Of a stretch of 64,000 nt of DNA, positions 1 to 11,779 are shown one piece after another. The notes below the pieces were generated by a model, which saw only the letters and a program-made list of their open reading frames with translations, ran no database searches and had not been told where the DNA came from. Location: assembly GCF_963924675.1 (NCBI RefSeq), contig NC_089225.1:83735951-83799950 (forward strand), written 5' to 3'. Numbering within the stretch: the stretch's first letter is position 1; every line of letters starts with the position of its first letter. Source of the DNA: Phocoena phocoena (taxonomy: Eukaryota > Chordata > Mammalia > Artiodactyla > Phocoenidae). Position numbers and translations under genes: made by a program.

Positions 1-168
1 GCTGATGCAGGGGATGCGGGTTCGTGCCCCGGTCCGGGAAGATCCCACATGCCGCGGAGCAGCTGGGCCCGTGAGCCATGGCCACTGAGCCTGTGTGTCC
101 AGAACCTGTGCTCCGCAACGGGAGAGGCCACAACAGTGAGAGGCCCGGGTACTGCAAAAAAAAAAAAA
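1..168 (+). mobile_element. CHR-2-type SINE, cut by the window edge
   Basis: The tRNA-related head is truncated by the start of the window; the copy begins inside the A-box side of the head and contains the B-box-like GGTTCGTGCC. The body follows (GTGAGCCATGGCC.., CCTGTGCTCCGCAACGGGAGAGG) and an A-tail ends at about 168. This short form ends ..GGGTACTGCAAAA, the CHR-2-like ending. The family is derived from a tRNA, transcribed by Pol III and mobilised by L1; it is typical of whales, hippos and ruminants. Only the 3' half of its insertion site can be inspected here. Confidence 0.9.
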
Positions 169-3100
169 GAACAACTCTAAAGACATGTAAGCACTATGGT
201 TAATTTGGTATGCAGTAAAAATAATTTACTCCTGAAGAAAGAGTTTGCTTTTTATTCACTGGTGAAAACAAAAACAAAAACAACCCAGCTTGATAACACT
301 GACAGAACTCGAATATTTTGGGACAGGTTGAAGAAAAGTCCTATTTAAAATGCTTCTGAAAGTGTGAATAAAAGCAATCTGACTTTTCTTCCTTTTGTAG
401 GTCTTCACCTCATTTCCTTGTTTGTTTGTTCCTTTCTTTTTTCCTACTTCCTTTTAGCTTATCCTTCTGCAGTGCTGCAGGAGACTTTTCCCAAAGAAAG
501 TTTTCTGAGGCATGTCGGCTAATTAATTATTTTTCAACATGATTTCTATATCTGACCTCTGATCTCCTGTCAGCCCTACAAAATATCGTGTTGCATTCCT
601 TATTCACCCGGAAAGATTCTGGGAAGAGGTGATTAATTGAAAAATGGAGAAAATGACATTGTCTTGAGACACACAGAGCGCATCAAAATGATTCAGAGCC
701 AACTTCTTGAACCCCGTGCTGTTTCTCTTCCATGTACAGAAGCCCCATGGGAACCTGGTACATCTCCTGGTTCAGTAGGAAGCCTCGTTTAGGTAAAGGC
801 AGCAAGCAAAGACTGTTTCACCCCTACGTGCTGCATGTTAAAATCCACCTCTCTCTCATCACTTTTACTCCTGGGTTCCCAAAACAAAGGCCTGTTACTG
901 CCTGACGGGCATCACTTATCTCTGACTGAGCGGGCTGGCAATGATTCTTGCCCATCGCCGACGCTATAAATTAGCTACAACTGGTGTTTGAAGGTGAGGT
1001 CATGCACCTGCTGCCCTCATTTGGTGATCAGAGACTCTTCCAAAATACACTGCTTTCCCTCTTGTCCTCCGTCCATCCTAGAAACACACATTCTTTTGAT
1101 TTCTGAGGGTCTCTCTGATGCAGTGTGTTGTTGGATATTTTGCTCTCCTGCTTTTTCCATTTGATAAAATAATTGAAGTGACATAGATGCTATGAGGCAT
1201 GGGGGAGGGAGGATAATTTCCTTTACAGGGGTGAAAAATACACCCTCCAACTCACTACAAGTCATAGGAAGTGATGTCTTTTTCGGTGAAGTGCAGTTCT
1301 GCCCATAGTGGGGAATAAGTGTCAGCAACCACCAGCAATGGCAATATAAGGATGGTAGGGCCAACTTTATGTGTGCCCTTCAAGGCTGCACGCTTTAATA
1401 ATAACAGTTTCCCTCTCCTTGGTGGTAGTCCTGATACCATGACCAAAACTCATCACACAGACAAGAAACTGGGATCTTGCTTGCTACGGGCTGAATTCCA
1501 TCCTGACTATGTCTCTTGCTCATTCAATGTATATTGACTCTATACACATGCCCATCTAGCCCAGATTCCCTTGTACACACACAGCATTCAGTGTTTCAAC
1601 AAACTGAGCACATCTGTTGAAGCTATAAGGGAGCCACTCTTCCAAATTTTTGCTTTTTGTGTCCACCTGGAGCAGGATGTTTCTCACTATGGAGGTATGA
1701 AATGGGAATTTTTTTCTTTCTTATGAATAATAAATAGAATCATGAAAGCAAAAAAGAATATAACAGGATCCTGCCATTGGAGCTGACATTTACTTAGCAG
1801 AAGTAAGATTATGTTAAAAAAATCAATATGCTTTGTGAAACTTTCCATATTTTTAATTCACTTGCAAAAGATAATTAGCTCATATATTTACATTAGCCTG
1901 CTGAATTTTATTTAGCAATTTTTTAAGGCGATCACATGCTATTTTATTCCTATGTCAGTTTAGCCACGAATACAGTACACAGAGACAGCTCCTCTGCCCC
2001 CACCCCGCACCCGCCGCAGAAGGCTGTTTAGGGCTCCGTTTCCAGACAAATGATATGGATAGTTTTCTCAAAGCCATGCATGGCTGTGCCAGTGAATCTG
2101 TAAGCTCTGTTAGGGAGGGTCAGAAGATGAGAGGAGGAGGGGGCAGAAAGACAAGGGCCTAAGGGAGAGTTTGGAAGCTGGAACTTTCACTTGGCTTCAC
2201 CCTGATTGTGGGTGACATTGGGTGAGTGTACGTGGCCTTGTTTCTTCCTTCTCCAATGGGAACACCACACATGATGGGAAAGCCTCGCCAGGCAGGAATT
2301 CTTTCCGGAACAGAAGCATTAGCAGAGAGGGGGCTCGGAGGACATGGCATTTTCCCTTATGAACCAAGTTTAAGCTCCAAGTTTCGTATAAGTGAAAATA
2401 TACCATCTTTTGGAGGGAGGAGGAGGGAGGGGTAAATTTTCTTTATCTTGTTTGATTTGTTTCTCAGGTGGGGAAAGGTCTGGCTCACTGAGGCCTTGGT
2501 CTTGCCTTTCAGCCTTACATCTGATTGTAAGGTTCAGTTACAAATATCACGCAACATCTTATTCCTATTTAAGGGAATGTTATCTTCTTCATTTTCTCCC
2601 TTCCTCCTTTATGTCTCGTGAATTGCAGATCCTTCTCTCTTCTCATCACCACTCCTTCCTTCATTTCCAGGGTTTCTCCATTCCCCAGCAGAGAGCTTGC
2701 TTTCTTGCCTTTTCTGAGCCAGGTCAGTCCTTCAGGAACCATCCCGCAGCCACAGCCCATCTTGCATGAGAATGTTCTTGCCGGCACATTTTCAGCAGGC
2801 AGGGCACACCGTGACCGCGTCTATATTGGGGAAGGTGGGGGGTGGGGGGACAAGATTGTTTACTTTCTCAGAAGGCTAAACATCTTGGCTGGGAGTCCTT
2901 GACTGTGTGCTTAAGGACACAGACAGAGAGGACAAAGGCCAGCAGAAAGCGCTTCTGCCAGGGCGATTTGCATCTGAGTTCAATTCAGCTCTGCTCTAAA
3001 GAGTCTCATTTGAATACACAGTACATTAGCTCCACTCCTGCTTCGGATCCAATATGGGAAATACATGCATAGCTCAGTAACCTCTCCCCCACCTAAGTCC

Positions 3101-4422
3101 AGACAGCTGGGGAAGAGGGTGGGCAGAGGCTCCTACAACTGCAGAGAAACCGTATTGCAAATAAATGTCTTTTCATCAGCTGCCTATGTATCCCTCAGCT
3201 GTACTCTGATAGGAGATTTGCATATTTTTTCTTACTAATGGAAATAAATACAGGATGAAGATTTTGTTTTGTCCATTTAAAAACACTGCTTTGCCCTTCG
3301 TGCTCCAGAGCTTCTAAATATGCAATGGGAAGAAATGGTTTGTTAGACTAAAGGAAATCAGAAGAGTTTCAGATGACACGTCTACCGTTATCATCTGTGT
3401 GAAGGACTGCGGCTAGAAATCACCTCCAGAATGCTTTCTGGCAAAAAATTAATAAGTAGATTTATAATACAAGGCTATGTGAATGTAGTCATGTAAAGGA
3501 CCACTGATCTAAACTAAATCAGCCTGCAGAGACCCCTAAATTATGCACAAGGTTGAAATGGCATTAATTGTCTATTCCCTTTCTTTTTAGTTTTCTTTTT
3601 AGTTTTCATGGGAATTCAGATATACCCTGCAATCTTTGTGTATGTTTTCTTAACCCCTTGTCTTCTTTTGGCCTGAGAAGCAAAGGGTAACTGAAGGATG
3701 AGAAGGTTTAAGTGTGTTAGAAGGGTGGCATTGACGAAGGTTTGTACCCTGGGACAGTTCTTTATCTAGCCAATGTCTATAGATGTAAAATGCAATAATA
3801 ATAAGGTAATGATATTGACATTTTTTAAACAAGTAGGCCAGAACTTGTATACACCCCAGATTTTTATCGATGTCATAAAACCAGTCACCTTAGGAGGCTG
3901 AGTTTTTGTCATTTTAGCTTTTAGCTTTTAACAGTGGTTTTCGTTTTGTTTTAACACCACAGTGGGAATTGCTACTAAAGCCCACAGTATTTTTCTATTG
4001 AATATTGTCAATGGAGAAAAATTTTTTGTCATTTGAGTGTGGGTTTGATTTTTTCAAACAGTCAAATACTATCTGAAGCCAGGGTAACTAGTGAACAGGC
4101 AACTAAGTATTAGTTTAAATATGATCTTCCGTAAGTGTGGCTGTAGCAGCACAAAATGTCTTCTGGGCTTAGTTAAGTGTCTGCTGGAAAATGGAAGACG
4201 TGTGGAAATTCACACTCACTGTGCCTGACAGTCCCCTGGGCCTTTAATGAAAGAATTGTAGCATTAGAAGAAATCTTAGAGGTTATGAAATTCAAGCCCT
4301 TAGTTGAGAGAAATAAAAAGGCCACAATGGTGAAATTTTATTTAAAACAATGTTTTTTCCTTGTCTGTAGAAGTTTAAGTAATTACAATTTTGTTTAGTT
4401 CTTAAATACTGCAAACATTTGG

Positions 4423-4426
<4 letters not shown>
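169..4426. other. Unassigned sequence, no gene found
   Basis: I see no open frame with recognisable protein similarity, no RNA gene and no confidently nameable repeat. The longest open frames (115-125 codons at 1017-1364 minus and 2392-2769 plus) have low-complexity composition and overlap each other on opposite strands. A G-rich patch lies at 2405-2435 and a GT/GGGG patch at 2830-2850. Local AT-rich tracts are unremarkable. Regulatory or noncoding RNA content cannot be judged from sequence alone. Confidence 0.5.
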
Positions 4427-4454
<28 letters not shown>

Positions 4455-4455
4455 T

Positions 4456-4488
<33 letters not shown>
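4427..4488. repeat. Interrupted (TG)n microsatellite
   Basis: Two TG runs are separated by a TATCTC interruption at about 4453-4458. Open frames read across it on the minus strand are runs of His-Thr and are not coding. Alternating purine-pyrimidine tracts of this kind can adopt Z-DNA and are usually length-polymorphic. Confidence 0.97.
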
Positions 4489-4490
<2 letters not shown>

Positions 4491-5014
4491 CAGTGACTGT
4501 GTTTGTATCTGTAGGACATACTTCCAGGGTATCGGTCCCACTCTCAGCTAATTTCCTTATTTTGGAACTGTCTTCTTGCTCCACATCTAATTCTTGAAAG
4601 CACAGATGTGGGACCCTGCCGTCCATGTTGGGAGGGTGACACCTGCCCTTGGAGACAGCTGATTGGACCAACAGTAACACCTGACGCAAGGCAGGCCAAT
4701 GAAATCCTCTCTTTGGGAATCTGGAATTGGCATTTAGGGAGTTGTTCAATACGGCTGGATCTAGAAGTTATAGAGTCGGGAACTAAAGTTTTCCTCGTGG
4801 ACCAGAGAGCCAAGAAAGCTGGTCTAGGGAGAAAGAAAAAGTAATACAGAAGACATGAAGAAAAAGGTAAAAATGGGATTAAGGGAGATAGCACTGCTCA
4901 TGTACCTTAAGTCTCTCGTTCCCAGTTAGAGACTTCCTGAAGCTTGAAGGCTCAGAGTATCTCTGCTCTTAGCTTCCTTGAGGTAACACTGCATCCTTAG
5001 GTGATGTATTTTTA

Positions 5015-5225
5015 TTTATTCATTTATTTTTTTTGCGGTACGCGGACCTCACTGTTGTGGCCTCTCCCGTTGCAGAGCAAAGGCTCCGGACGCGCAGGCT
5101 CAACGGCCATGGCCCACGGGCCCAGCCGCTCCGTGGCATGTGGGATCCTCCCGGACCAGGGCACGAACCCTTGTCCCCCGCATCAGCAGGCGGACTCTCA
5201 ACCACTGCGCCACCAGGGAAGCCCC
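5015..5225 (-). mobile_element. CHR-2-type SINE with target duplication
   Basis: The copy is inverted: a T-run and GCGGTACGCGG open it, and ACCACCAGGGAAGCCCC closes it. The flanking duplication is 16 bp with one mismatch (AGGTGATGTATTTTTA at 4999-5014 against AGGTGATGTGTTTTTA at 5226-5241). High similarity to the other short-form copies indicates a fairly recent insertion. Confidence 0.93.
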
Positions 5226-5689
5226 AGGTGATGTGTTTTTAATGTTTATTTGGGTTAGATTGAGTAGGCTTGTTACTTGCAACCCACTAGATCATACCCA
5301 ACAGATTATGCTTATGTATCAATTCCCAAGAGGGAACTGAATCAGCCAGGATTCAGGATTTGGCTCTCAGAAGCCAAAACTCTTTCATGAGGACCTGATG
5401 GGTTCTCTGAGAGAAAGGAGAATGGGACAAAGGGTCAGGTCCTGGGCCAGGAGACTTGAGTCATCTGCCAACCACAGCTTTCCAGAGAACACCACGGGAG
5501 AGCAAGAATCCCTGTGAGGTATGAGAGAGTTGAGGCATCTGGACCATGGCACACTGATTGATGATTGCGGGAAAGGGACAATTTTGAGTGTGGCCTGCAT
5601 GGTCCTGTAAAAAGTCCTTATCTGACACAGCCCTGGGGAACCAGGGAAAAGCAACTACAGCATTGCAACTCATTCAGGGGCAGCCCCAC

Positions 5690-6215
5690 CTCCAACCCCA
5701 CTGCCTAGACTAGAAGATAGAATCCAAGCCCTTAAAGCACATCCACATGGAGTAGTACCTGATTTCCATCTTCACTCATCTTCCAGCTCATCCAGCCTTA
5801 TGCTTTTTGAGGCAGAAGCACAAAACCACTAGTCTGCCCCTCCCTCACTGCACACCTCCATGCCTGCACAGGCGTAGTTCCCTCTACTTGGAATGCCCCG
5901 CATACTCCACCTCTCCCTCTCCATCCTAGTTCCTCACTCTCTTGGCCTAGAAAATTCCTACTCGATTTTTCAAACTCTGTAATAGTCAACTCTGGGAGGC
6001 CTTCTCTGGCCTTTCTCTACCCCAGGATAGAATTAACCCCTTTTCTCTGAACTACTTCAGTACCTTATAAATATTTCCCCTACTCTCCTCTCTTGCACTC
6101 TATTTAATGACTTGTTGATGTGTTTTCTTCCCAGCTAAACTGTGAACAATGTGAAGGCAGGAACCAGTCTCATTCACTTTTGAATGTCCAGCAGCTAACA
6201 ATTAGTGGGTCCACA
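5690..6215 (+). mobile_element. L2 LINE 3' region, ancient
   Basis: The stretch has the C/T-rich text typical of the L2 3' end: GGAGGCCTTCTCTGGCC, then CTCTATTTAATGACTTGTTGATG, then AACTGTGAACAATGTGAAGGCAGGAACCAG. The order and spacing agree with the L2 3' tail in plus orientation. It is too diverged to hold any open frame. The call rests on recognition of the consensus and is moderate. Confidence 0.6.
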
Positions 6216-6716
6216 ATGACTACCCTGTAGCAGATGCTCTGGTAGCTAACACCTTTTGTGTGTTCAGTACACGTGGAGAGAAATGAACTGAAATTATGTA
6301 GAGTCATCTTCTGCGCAGGCTCTAAAGTGTTTGTTTCAGAGACCTCCCTTACCTCAGTGAAAATGACTACTGAAACGTCTTGCATTTTTAACTCTGCTGC
6401 CTGCTGCTTCCCCAGGAGGCTAAGTGGATGTTCCGTACAAGAGAGCTATTAGGAACTATGTTGCTCAAGAGGTTCATTTGTGTATGAAGGGCTCCTACTA
6501 GTCCTGGGGACCATGATAGTGAATGCAAATGTCAATAATTTCCCCCTGGGTCCTATGAAGCCTCCTTAATACAACTGGAAGAGGTCCTGCACTGGCACAA
6601 AAGTCCAAAAACTCTAGGAAGCAGGAATGATGTCTGTTTTCTGTTCAACATTTTATGCATAGTGTCTGAATACAAACAAGGCAGCCAATAAATATTCATT
6701 AAAAATAAAGGATGGG

Positions 6717-7028
6717 GGCTTCCCTGGTGGCACAGTGGTTGAGAATCTGCCTGCCAATGCAGGGGACACGGGTTCGAGCCGTGGTCCGGGAAGATCCCAC
6801 ATGCCACGGAGCAACTAGGCCCGTGAACCACAACTACTGAGTCTGCGCGTCTGGAGCCTGTGTTCCGCAATAAGAGAGGCCGCGACAGTGAGAGACCCGT
6901 GCACCATGATGAAGAGTGGCCCCCCGCTTGCCTCAACTAGAGAAATCCCTCACACAGAAACGAAGACCCAACACAGCAAAAAGAAAGAAAGAAAGAAGCT
7001 TTCATTAAAAAAAATAAAATAAAAAATC
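6717..7028 (+). mobile_element. Long-form CHR-1-type SINE
   Basis: The head reads GGCTTCCCTGGTGGCACAGTGG with the B-box-like GGTTCGAGCC. It differs from the short form in the extended tail, AGAGTGGCCCCCCGCTTGCC then CACACAGAAACGAAGACCC, followed by an AAAG/AAAT tail. The duplicated target AAAGGATGGG is exact at 6707-6716 and 7029-7038. A purine-rich GGGAGAGGAGG stretch follows to about 7110. Confidence 0.92.
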
Positions 7029-7038
7029 AAAGGATGGG

Positions 7039-7115
7039 AGAAATGGGGGGAGAGGAGGAGGGAGGGAGGAAGGGAGAAAGAGGAGAAGAAACGAGGGACT
7101 TTATAAGGAAAGGTT
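7039..7115. repeat. Purine-rich (GGGA/GGAA) low-complexity tract
   Basis: Nearly pure A/G on the plus strand directly after the SINE target duplication. It may be an expansion seeded by the SINE tail. No further function can be read from it. Confidence 0.7.
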
Positions 7116-8194
7116 TTAATTACTTGTGAAAAACTAAATTCACCCTGTACAATAAACCATGTAGAGCGAAATCACAGTTAACTTAAGTGTAAACATCCAT
7201 AGTAAATGGTAAATATTGTAGAGAATGCTTCCATTGTTTAGCACGCACTAACCCTTATCAAGGTGTTGGCAAAGGTTTTCCTTTAAGTGGTGGCATCAGG
7301 CTATAATCAAGATCACCGTGTAGTCCTATATCTCCAGCCCAACTTTCTTCCTTGAAGATCCAATCCTGGCCCTGGTGCTTTGGTGTTGATTTCAAAAACC
7401 TTTCAGTTACGCAGCTTGAATGACCGAACAGTTTGTCCATAAGCTTCAGGAGTTCCTCCTGTAGCTTGTGGAGTTCAGTAACTTTATTCATACAATGGCT
7501 GGTTAACTCAGATTTGTTCTTTCCCCAAACCATGTAATGCTGGAGCAGTGGGAGTCCCACAAAGCTATATAGTTGCTAACGAGCTCTATTCTCTAAAAAA
7601 TCTCCTGCCTTTGTACAAAAGAAGTGGCTTAGACATTCTTGGCTTTTGGAGAGCACATGCCCCCAAAGAATATCGCTGAGGCTGAGTGCGCCCCTCCACT
7701 GAAATCCTCTTTCTCCTATAATTATTTCCTATCACATTTTCAAATCTTACCTCGGCTTTAGAGCAATGGTTTAAAGTGATAACGGTTCAATAAAACATTG
7801 CCATAAGTTTTTCCAGTTAAGTGTTTTGTGGTAGCCACAGATGCCTTAGATCATGAAATGGAATCATGGAAGGTTCCAGCTGAAAAGGTGGTATGGAAGA
7901 TAACCTAATTATTTGTGTCAAATAAAGCCCTTTATTTGACAATGAACTTAACTCAGTCTTTGAGAAGCTAAGGGACTTAAATTAAACTACAAATGAAGCC
8001 AGTAGCAGAGCGAAGAGAAGAATTTCTGTCACCTGCATTTTGGGCCAGTTGTCCTTTCTATCATGCTAGGTAGGAAAAAGGTAAGGAAGATTAAGTGGTA
8101 CTTAGCATGACAGTGAATGAGACCAAAGTCAAGTTCTTCTGATGCCTTAGACTGAAGAGACCTGAAGACGAAGGTTGACAATGTTGTAGAGTGG
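7116..8194. other. Unassigned sequence with one odd 100-codon frame
   Basis: No repeat or gene is recognised. On the minus strand, 7560-7258 stays open for 100 codons (starting from GTG) and encodes a charged, helix-prone stretch (KVTELHKLQEELLKLMDKL) followed by a Pro-rich end. I could not match it to a known protein. It may be a decayed retrocopy or chance. Confidence 0.35.
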
Positions 8195-8405
8195 TGAAGG
8201 GAAAGACCTTTGAATTCCGATTTGGATTCTCAATTCCAAGATTTAATAGTTAAGTGGCAATGGGGAAAGTGGACCTTTCTGATCCTCGGTGTTTTTATCT
8301 ATAAAAGGAGTGTAATAATTGTGCCTGCAGCAGACAGCTATTGTGCTAACTAAATGATAATGTATGTAAGCAATTAGCACAATGTCTACACATAGTAAGT
8401 ACCCA
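8195..8405 (+). mobile_element. MIR SINE, ancient
   Basis: Decayed MIR order is visible: a head around GAAAGACCTTTGAATTC, then a core with GACCTTTCTGATCCTCGGTGTTTTTATC, and a tail AATTAGCACAATGTCTACACATAGTAAGTACCC. MIRs are tRNA-derived SINEs shared by all mammals. Strong divergence agrees with that age. Confidence 0.65.
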
Positions 8406-9427
8406 GAATAGCAGAAGTGTAGCTAACGTTGAACTTGGCCTCATCCTATGTCCTCAACAATTGATCAAGAAAAAGAGAGGACATGTATTTTTAATTTGTG
8501 TGGTCGCTAAATGAGTGTGTGACCTGGGGGCAGCAGGAGAAGGGAACTGTGGGTCTGTGGGCTCTCAGTCAGCCTCAGCTCCTCCATGCCTCTCATACCA
8601 CAAGCATCTCCTTGCCCCTCAGGAGATCTTTAAAATATGTATTTGTTACATGCTATGTCCTTTGAATGTCAGCCAGCTACTTCATCTGGTGCACACATTG
8701 AAGAAACACCACTCTGCTCTGACGCTGGAAGAATAGCTCATTCAGAGTTGTGGTTTCCTGAACTCCAGCATGACTTCTAAGAAATCAAGAAAAATGTTGA
8801 TGAAATATCATTTTTGCCTCAGGCTTTTCCTTGCTACTCTACTTCCTTCGTTAGCTACATTGGCGACTTAAATACCATCATCAAGGTAGTTATCATCATC
8901 ATCATCACTAATGGCCCTTTTGTCAGTCTGGAAACTCACTCTTTGGGCATTGTGCTCAGAGTTCCCTCAAAAGATTATACTTAGAAAGTCTCCCTGCTTC
9001 ACACCCTGTATAAGCAGAACCCTCCCTAGAACCTCTTGGGGAGGGATGCAGGGGGTGTTTCAGCCAGTCAGCATATACCTTGTGATCAATTCCAAGGTCC
9101 TGTGCAGCCACCCAGGGACAGGACTCGGGGAAGGCTAGTGACACACTTGTCTCAGGCACAAAATTTAAGGGGGCACAAAAAACTCAATAGAGAAATAATA
9201 TCTTCATGCAATATTTTTTTAATTAAACAAAAAATCTATGGGGAACAAAATTTCAAAATATTAAATAGGGATAGGATCGATGATTTTTCCTTTTGCCTCA
9301 GACCCCAAATAGCTTGACCTGGCGCTAACCTCACCTTCCTGGGTCCCTCACCCTTCTCAGCACACACACCAAATGTGTGTTGACCCTTCGGAGCCCCTTT
9401 GAATGATTGTGGAATCACAAAAGCAGC

Positions 9428-9827
9428 TCAGTTTAGTCATTTACTTCACAGATTGTATTCTTATATGCCCGGCACTATTCTAGATGCCTGGAGTATCACA
9501 GTGAATAACCAGGTAAAACCTTTGCCTCCATGGGGCTGGCATCTAAGTGAGGAAACAGACAATAAAGAAAGAAATGAAAAAATACGCATAGTATGTGAGG
9601 TACATTAGAGCAGGAGGTTTGGGGATTCTATGGGTGGAGCTAGGAACTGAAAGTTTAAATAGGATGCTCAGGGAAGGACTCACTGGGAAACCAGCTACTG
9701 AACAGAGACCTGAAAGAGCGAGGAAGCAAGTGATGGGCTACCTGGAGGGAAATCATCCCCTGCAAAGGGACCCACAAGTGCAACCTTTCTGGAAATTGTT
9801 GCTCTGGGTAGGGGGTGGAGGTTAAAG
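9428..9827 (+). mobile_element. L2 LINE 3' part, interrupted by a SINE
   Basis: L2 landmarks appear in order: GCCCGGCACTATTCTAGATGCC, ACAGTGAATAACCAGG, CTCCATGGGGCTGGCATCTA, AGACAATAAAGAAAG, then CAGGGAAGGACTCACTGG and ACAGAGACCTGAAAGAG. The element is broken at 9839 by a much younger SINE. It carries no open frame of interest. Confidence 0.75.
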
Positions 9828-9838
9828 ACAGTAGCCTC

Positions 9839-10048
9839 GGGTTTCCCTGGTGGCGCAGTGGTTGGGAGTCCGCCTGCCGATGCAGGGGGCGCGGGTTCGT
9901 GCCCCGGTCCGGGAGGATCCCACGTGCCATGGAGCGGCTGGGCCCGTGAGCCATGGCCGCAGAGCCTGCGCGTCCGGAGCCTGTGCTCCGCAACGGGAGA
10001 GGCCGCAGCGGTGAGAGGCCCGCATACTGCAAAAAAAAAAAAAAAAGA
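9839..10048 (+). mobile_element. CHR-2-type SINE inserted in L2
   Basis: A short-form copy from GGGTTTCCCTGG to a 16-A tail. The target ACAGTAGCCTC is duplicated exactly at 9828-9838 and 10049-10059. Several CpGs survive (GGCGCGGGTTCG, GCGCGTCCGG), which argues for recent insertion because methylated CpGs decay quickly. Confidence 0.95.
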
Positions 10049-10479
10049 ACAGTAGCCTCCCTGACAGAACAGAGGGCTTCATGTAGGTAAGTGGTAAAAA
10101 TCCATGCCTGGCAGCAGTGGCAGTAAAGACAGCAAACTCAATGACAAAAGGGAAAACCCTAGTTTGGGTGGATGGGTGGATACCTGAAAGAAAATGAGGG
10201 TTCAGAAAGGAGGAGGGGCAGTTGGTGGGTGGCCCATACTATCTGCATTAGGAACTCATTATTTAGTAAGAATGTGAAATGAGGTAGATTCCCAGAAGCA
10301 GAGATCTCCATATGGAGGTTATAGAGTTGACAAGGAAGGAGTAAAGAAGAGTATCTGAGTTTAAGGAAAACGGGAATATCTTCTCACTTTTTTGCCCCTC
10401 TTGGTATGTAGAAATGGTGGAGCAAACAATTTCTGATCTGCACTTCAATCTCATAACAAGAAAACCATTAATTACTCTA

Positions 10480-11155
10480 ATGGCTAACAGAGCTCTTGCT
10501 TGTGCATATAACATTTGTCCTAAAATCATAGTATGGAGTAATGGGCATGGAGTCCAATTGGAACGTCTTGAGGCTTATATCAGCAAGATGCTTGAAACAG
10601 GCAACGCTGTGGGTGTCGCTCAAGCTTTATTCAGCTGGAAAATGCCAAATTCCAAGTATGTGGGTGATACGGATTGCAGCGATGGGTACACAATCGTTGT
10701 TCCAGACATCTTCATAGGGCAAGGGCTATAGCACCTTTCTGATGACTAGACTTCTGATGACCAGTCTTCCTTCTTGATTCCAACCAAGAAATGCCAAGAA
10801 TGTTGTTAAAGAAACTAATATCTGAAACACCACTGTTACGCCCAGGGGCTTGGTGTTGAATTCAGTCATGGTATAGTTGCTTTATATCATTTAATAATAA
10901 AATGTCTAGAATTCTAGGTAGGAGTGTCAGTCTACAGCACTGTCAAGATTTTGAAGATGTTTACAGTTTAAAGGATGCTACATTGTTCGTTTTTGCTCAA
11001 ACCAATATTAAATTCCTCTGGAGAGCCAATTTCTTTCTTGACCCAGAAGATGAAAGAACACCACTAAAGTTTTTTCTTGGGCAAACTCATGGGTTTGTGC
11101 TCAGAAGACAGAAGCCTATACGCTGAGGCCAAATCTTAGATTGAAGAGGCAGGAG
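10480..11155 (+). pseudogene. CMBL: CMBL processed pseudogene (carboxymethylenebutenolidase homologue)
   Basis: CMBL is a cytosolic dienelactone-hydrolase-family enzyme of the alpha/beta-hydrolase fold. The CDS-like part starts at the ATG at 10480 (MANRALACAYNICP). The first open stretch runs to 10731 and aligns through QLERLEAYISKML, LFSWKMPNSKYVGDT and SDGYTIVVPDIFIGQ with the N-terminal half of CMBL. It then breaks at TAG. The C-terminal half resumes in another frame from about 10935, with FEDVYSLKDATLFVFAQ and FFLGQTHGFVLRR. The catalytic histidine of the QTHGF motif is kept. The nucleophile region (GFCWGG in the family) lies in the broken middle, around 10850-10880, and is not readable. 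About 675 bp cover residues 1 to about 240 with no intron, as expected of a retrocopy. No A-tail or target duplication survives, so it is old. The family match is by memory of CMBL. Confidence 0.85.
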
Positions 11156-11296
11156 AGAGCTAATAGAGAGCCTGAACCAGTGCCTCTAGTGATGGCAGAG
11201 TGCAACCTTTTGCAAAATAGCTTTTCTTCAAAAATTGTTTTGAAATACTTAGGTCCTTGGACTTAATTTTCAGTTTATATAAAATGTCATCTCATG

Positions 11297-11615
11297 GGCT
11301 TCCCTGGTGGCACAGTGGTTGAGAATCTGCCTGCTGATGCAGGGGACACGGGTTCGAGCCCTGGTCTGGGAGGACTGCACGTGCCGCGAAGCAACTAGGC
11401 CCGTGAGCCACAACTACTGAGCCTGCGCGTCTGGAGCCTGTGCTCCGCAACAAGAGAGGCTGCGATAGTGAGAGGCCCGTGCACCGCAATGAAGAGTGGT
11501 CCCCGCTTGCCACAACTAGAGAAAGCTCTCACACAGAAATGAAGACCTAACACAGCAAAAATAAATAAAATAAATTAATAAACTCCTACCCCGAACATCT
11601 TCTTTAAAAAAAAAA
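11297..11615 (+). mobile_element. Long-form CHR-1-type SINE with 16-bp duplication
   Basis: Complete long form with head, the AGAGTGGTCCCCGCTTGCC tail module and an A/T-rich end. The target AAAATGTCATCTCATG is duplicated without mismatch at 11281-11296 and 11616-11631. The target begins with AAAA, as expected when the L1 endonuclease cuts TTTT/A on the other strand. Confidence 0.96.
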
Positions 11616-11779
11616 AAAATGTCATCTCATGAAATTCTAAAATCTTATTTCATCTTACACATAATTTCTACTCTAAGATAAAAATAAAAGAATTCTGCCT
11701 GCCATCTCCCCAAATTTGCTAGACTTGAGAATTATCTCAAAATTTCCCATATTATGAATCTTCTCTGATGGATAGGAGA

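Noticed and set aside
4292..4749. Frames rich in His-Thr
   Set aside because: They translate the (TG)n microsatellite.
5020..5231. Several overlapping 60-80 codon frames in this and all other SINE copies
   Set aside because: The same frames recur in every CHR-type copy (RSTGSGRAGS, HCATREA-like ends). They are translations of a Pol III-derived SINE, not genes.
9839..9920. tRNA-like head with A- and B-box-like text in SINEs
   Set aside because: The heads are SINE promoters of tRNA origin and do not fold as complete tRNAs with an anticodon arm; no genuine tRNA gene was seen.
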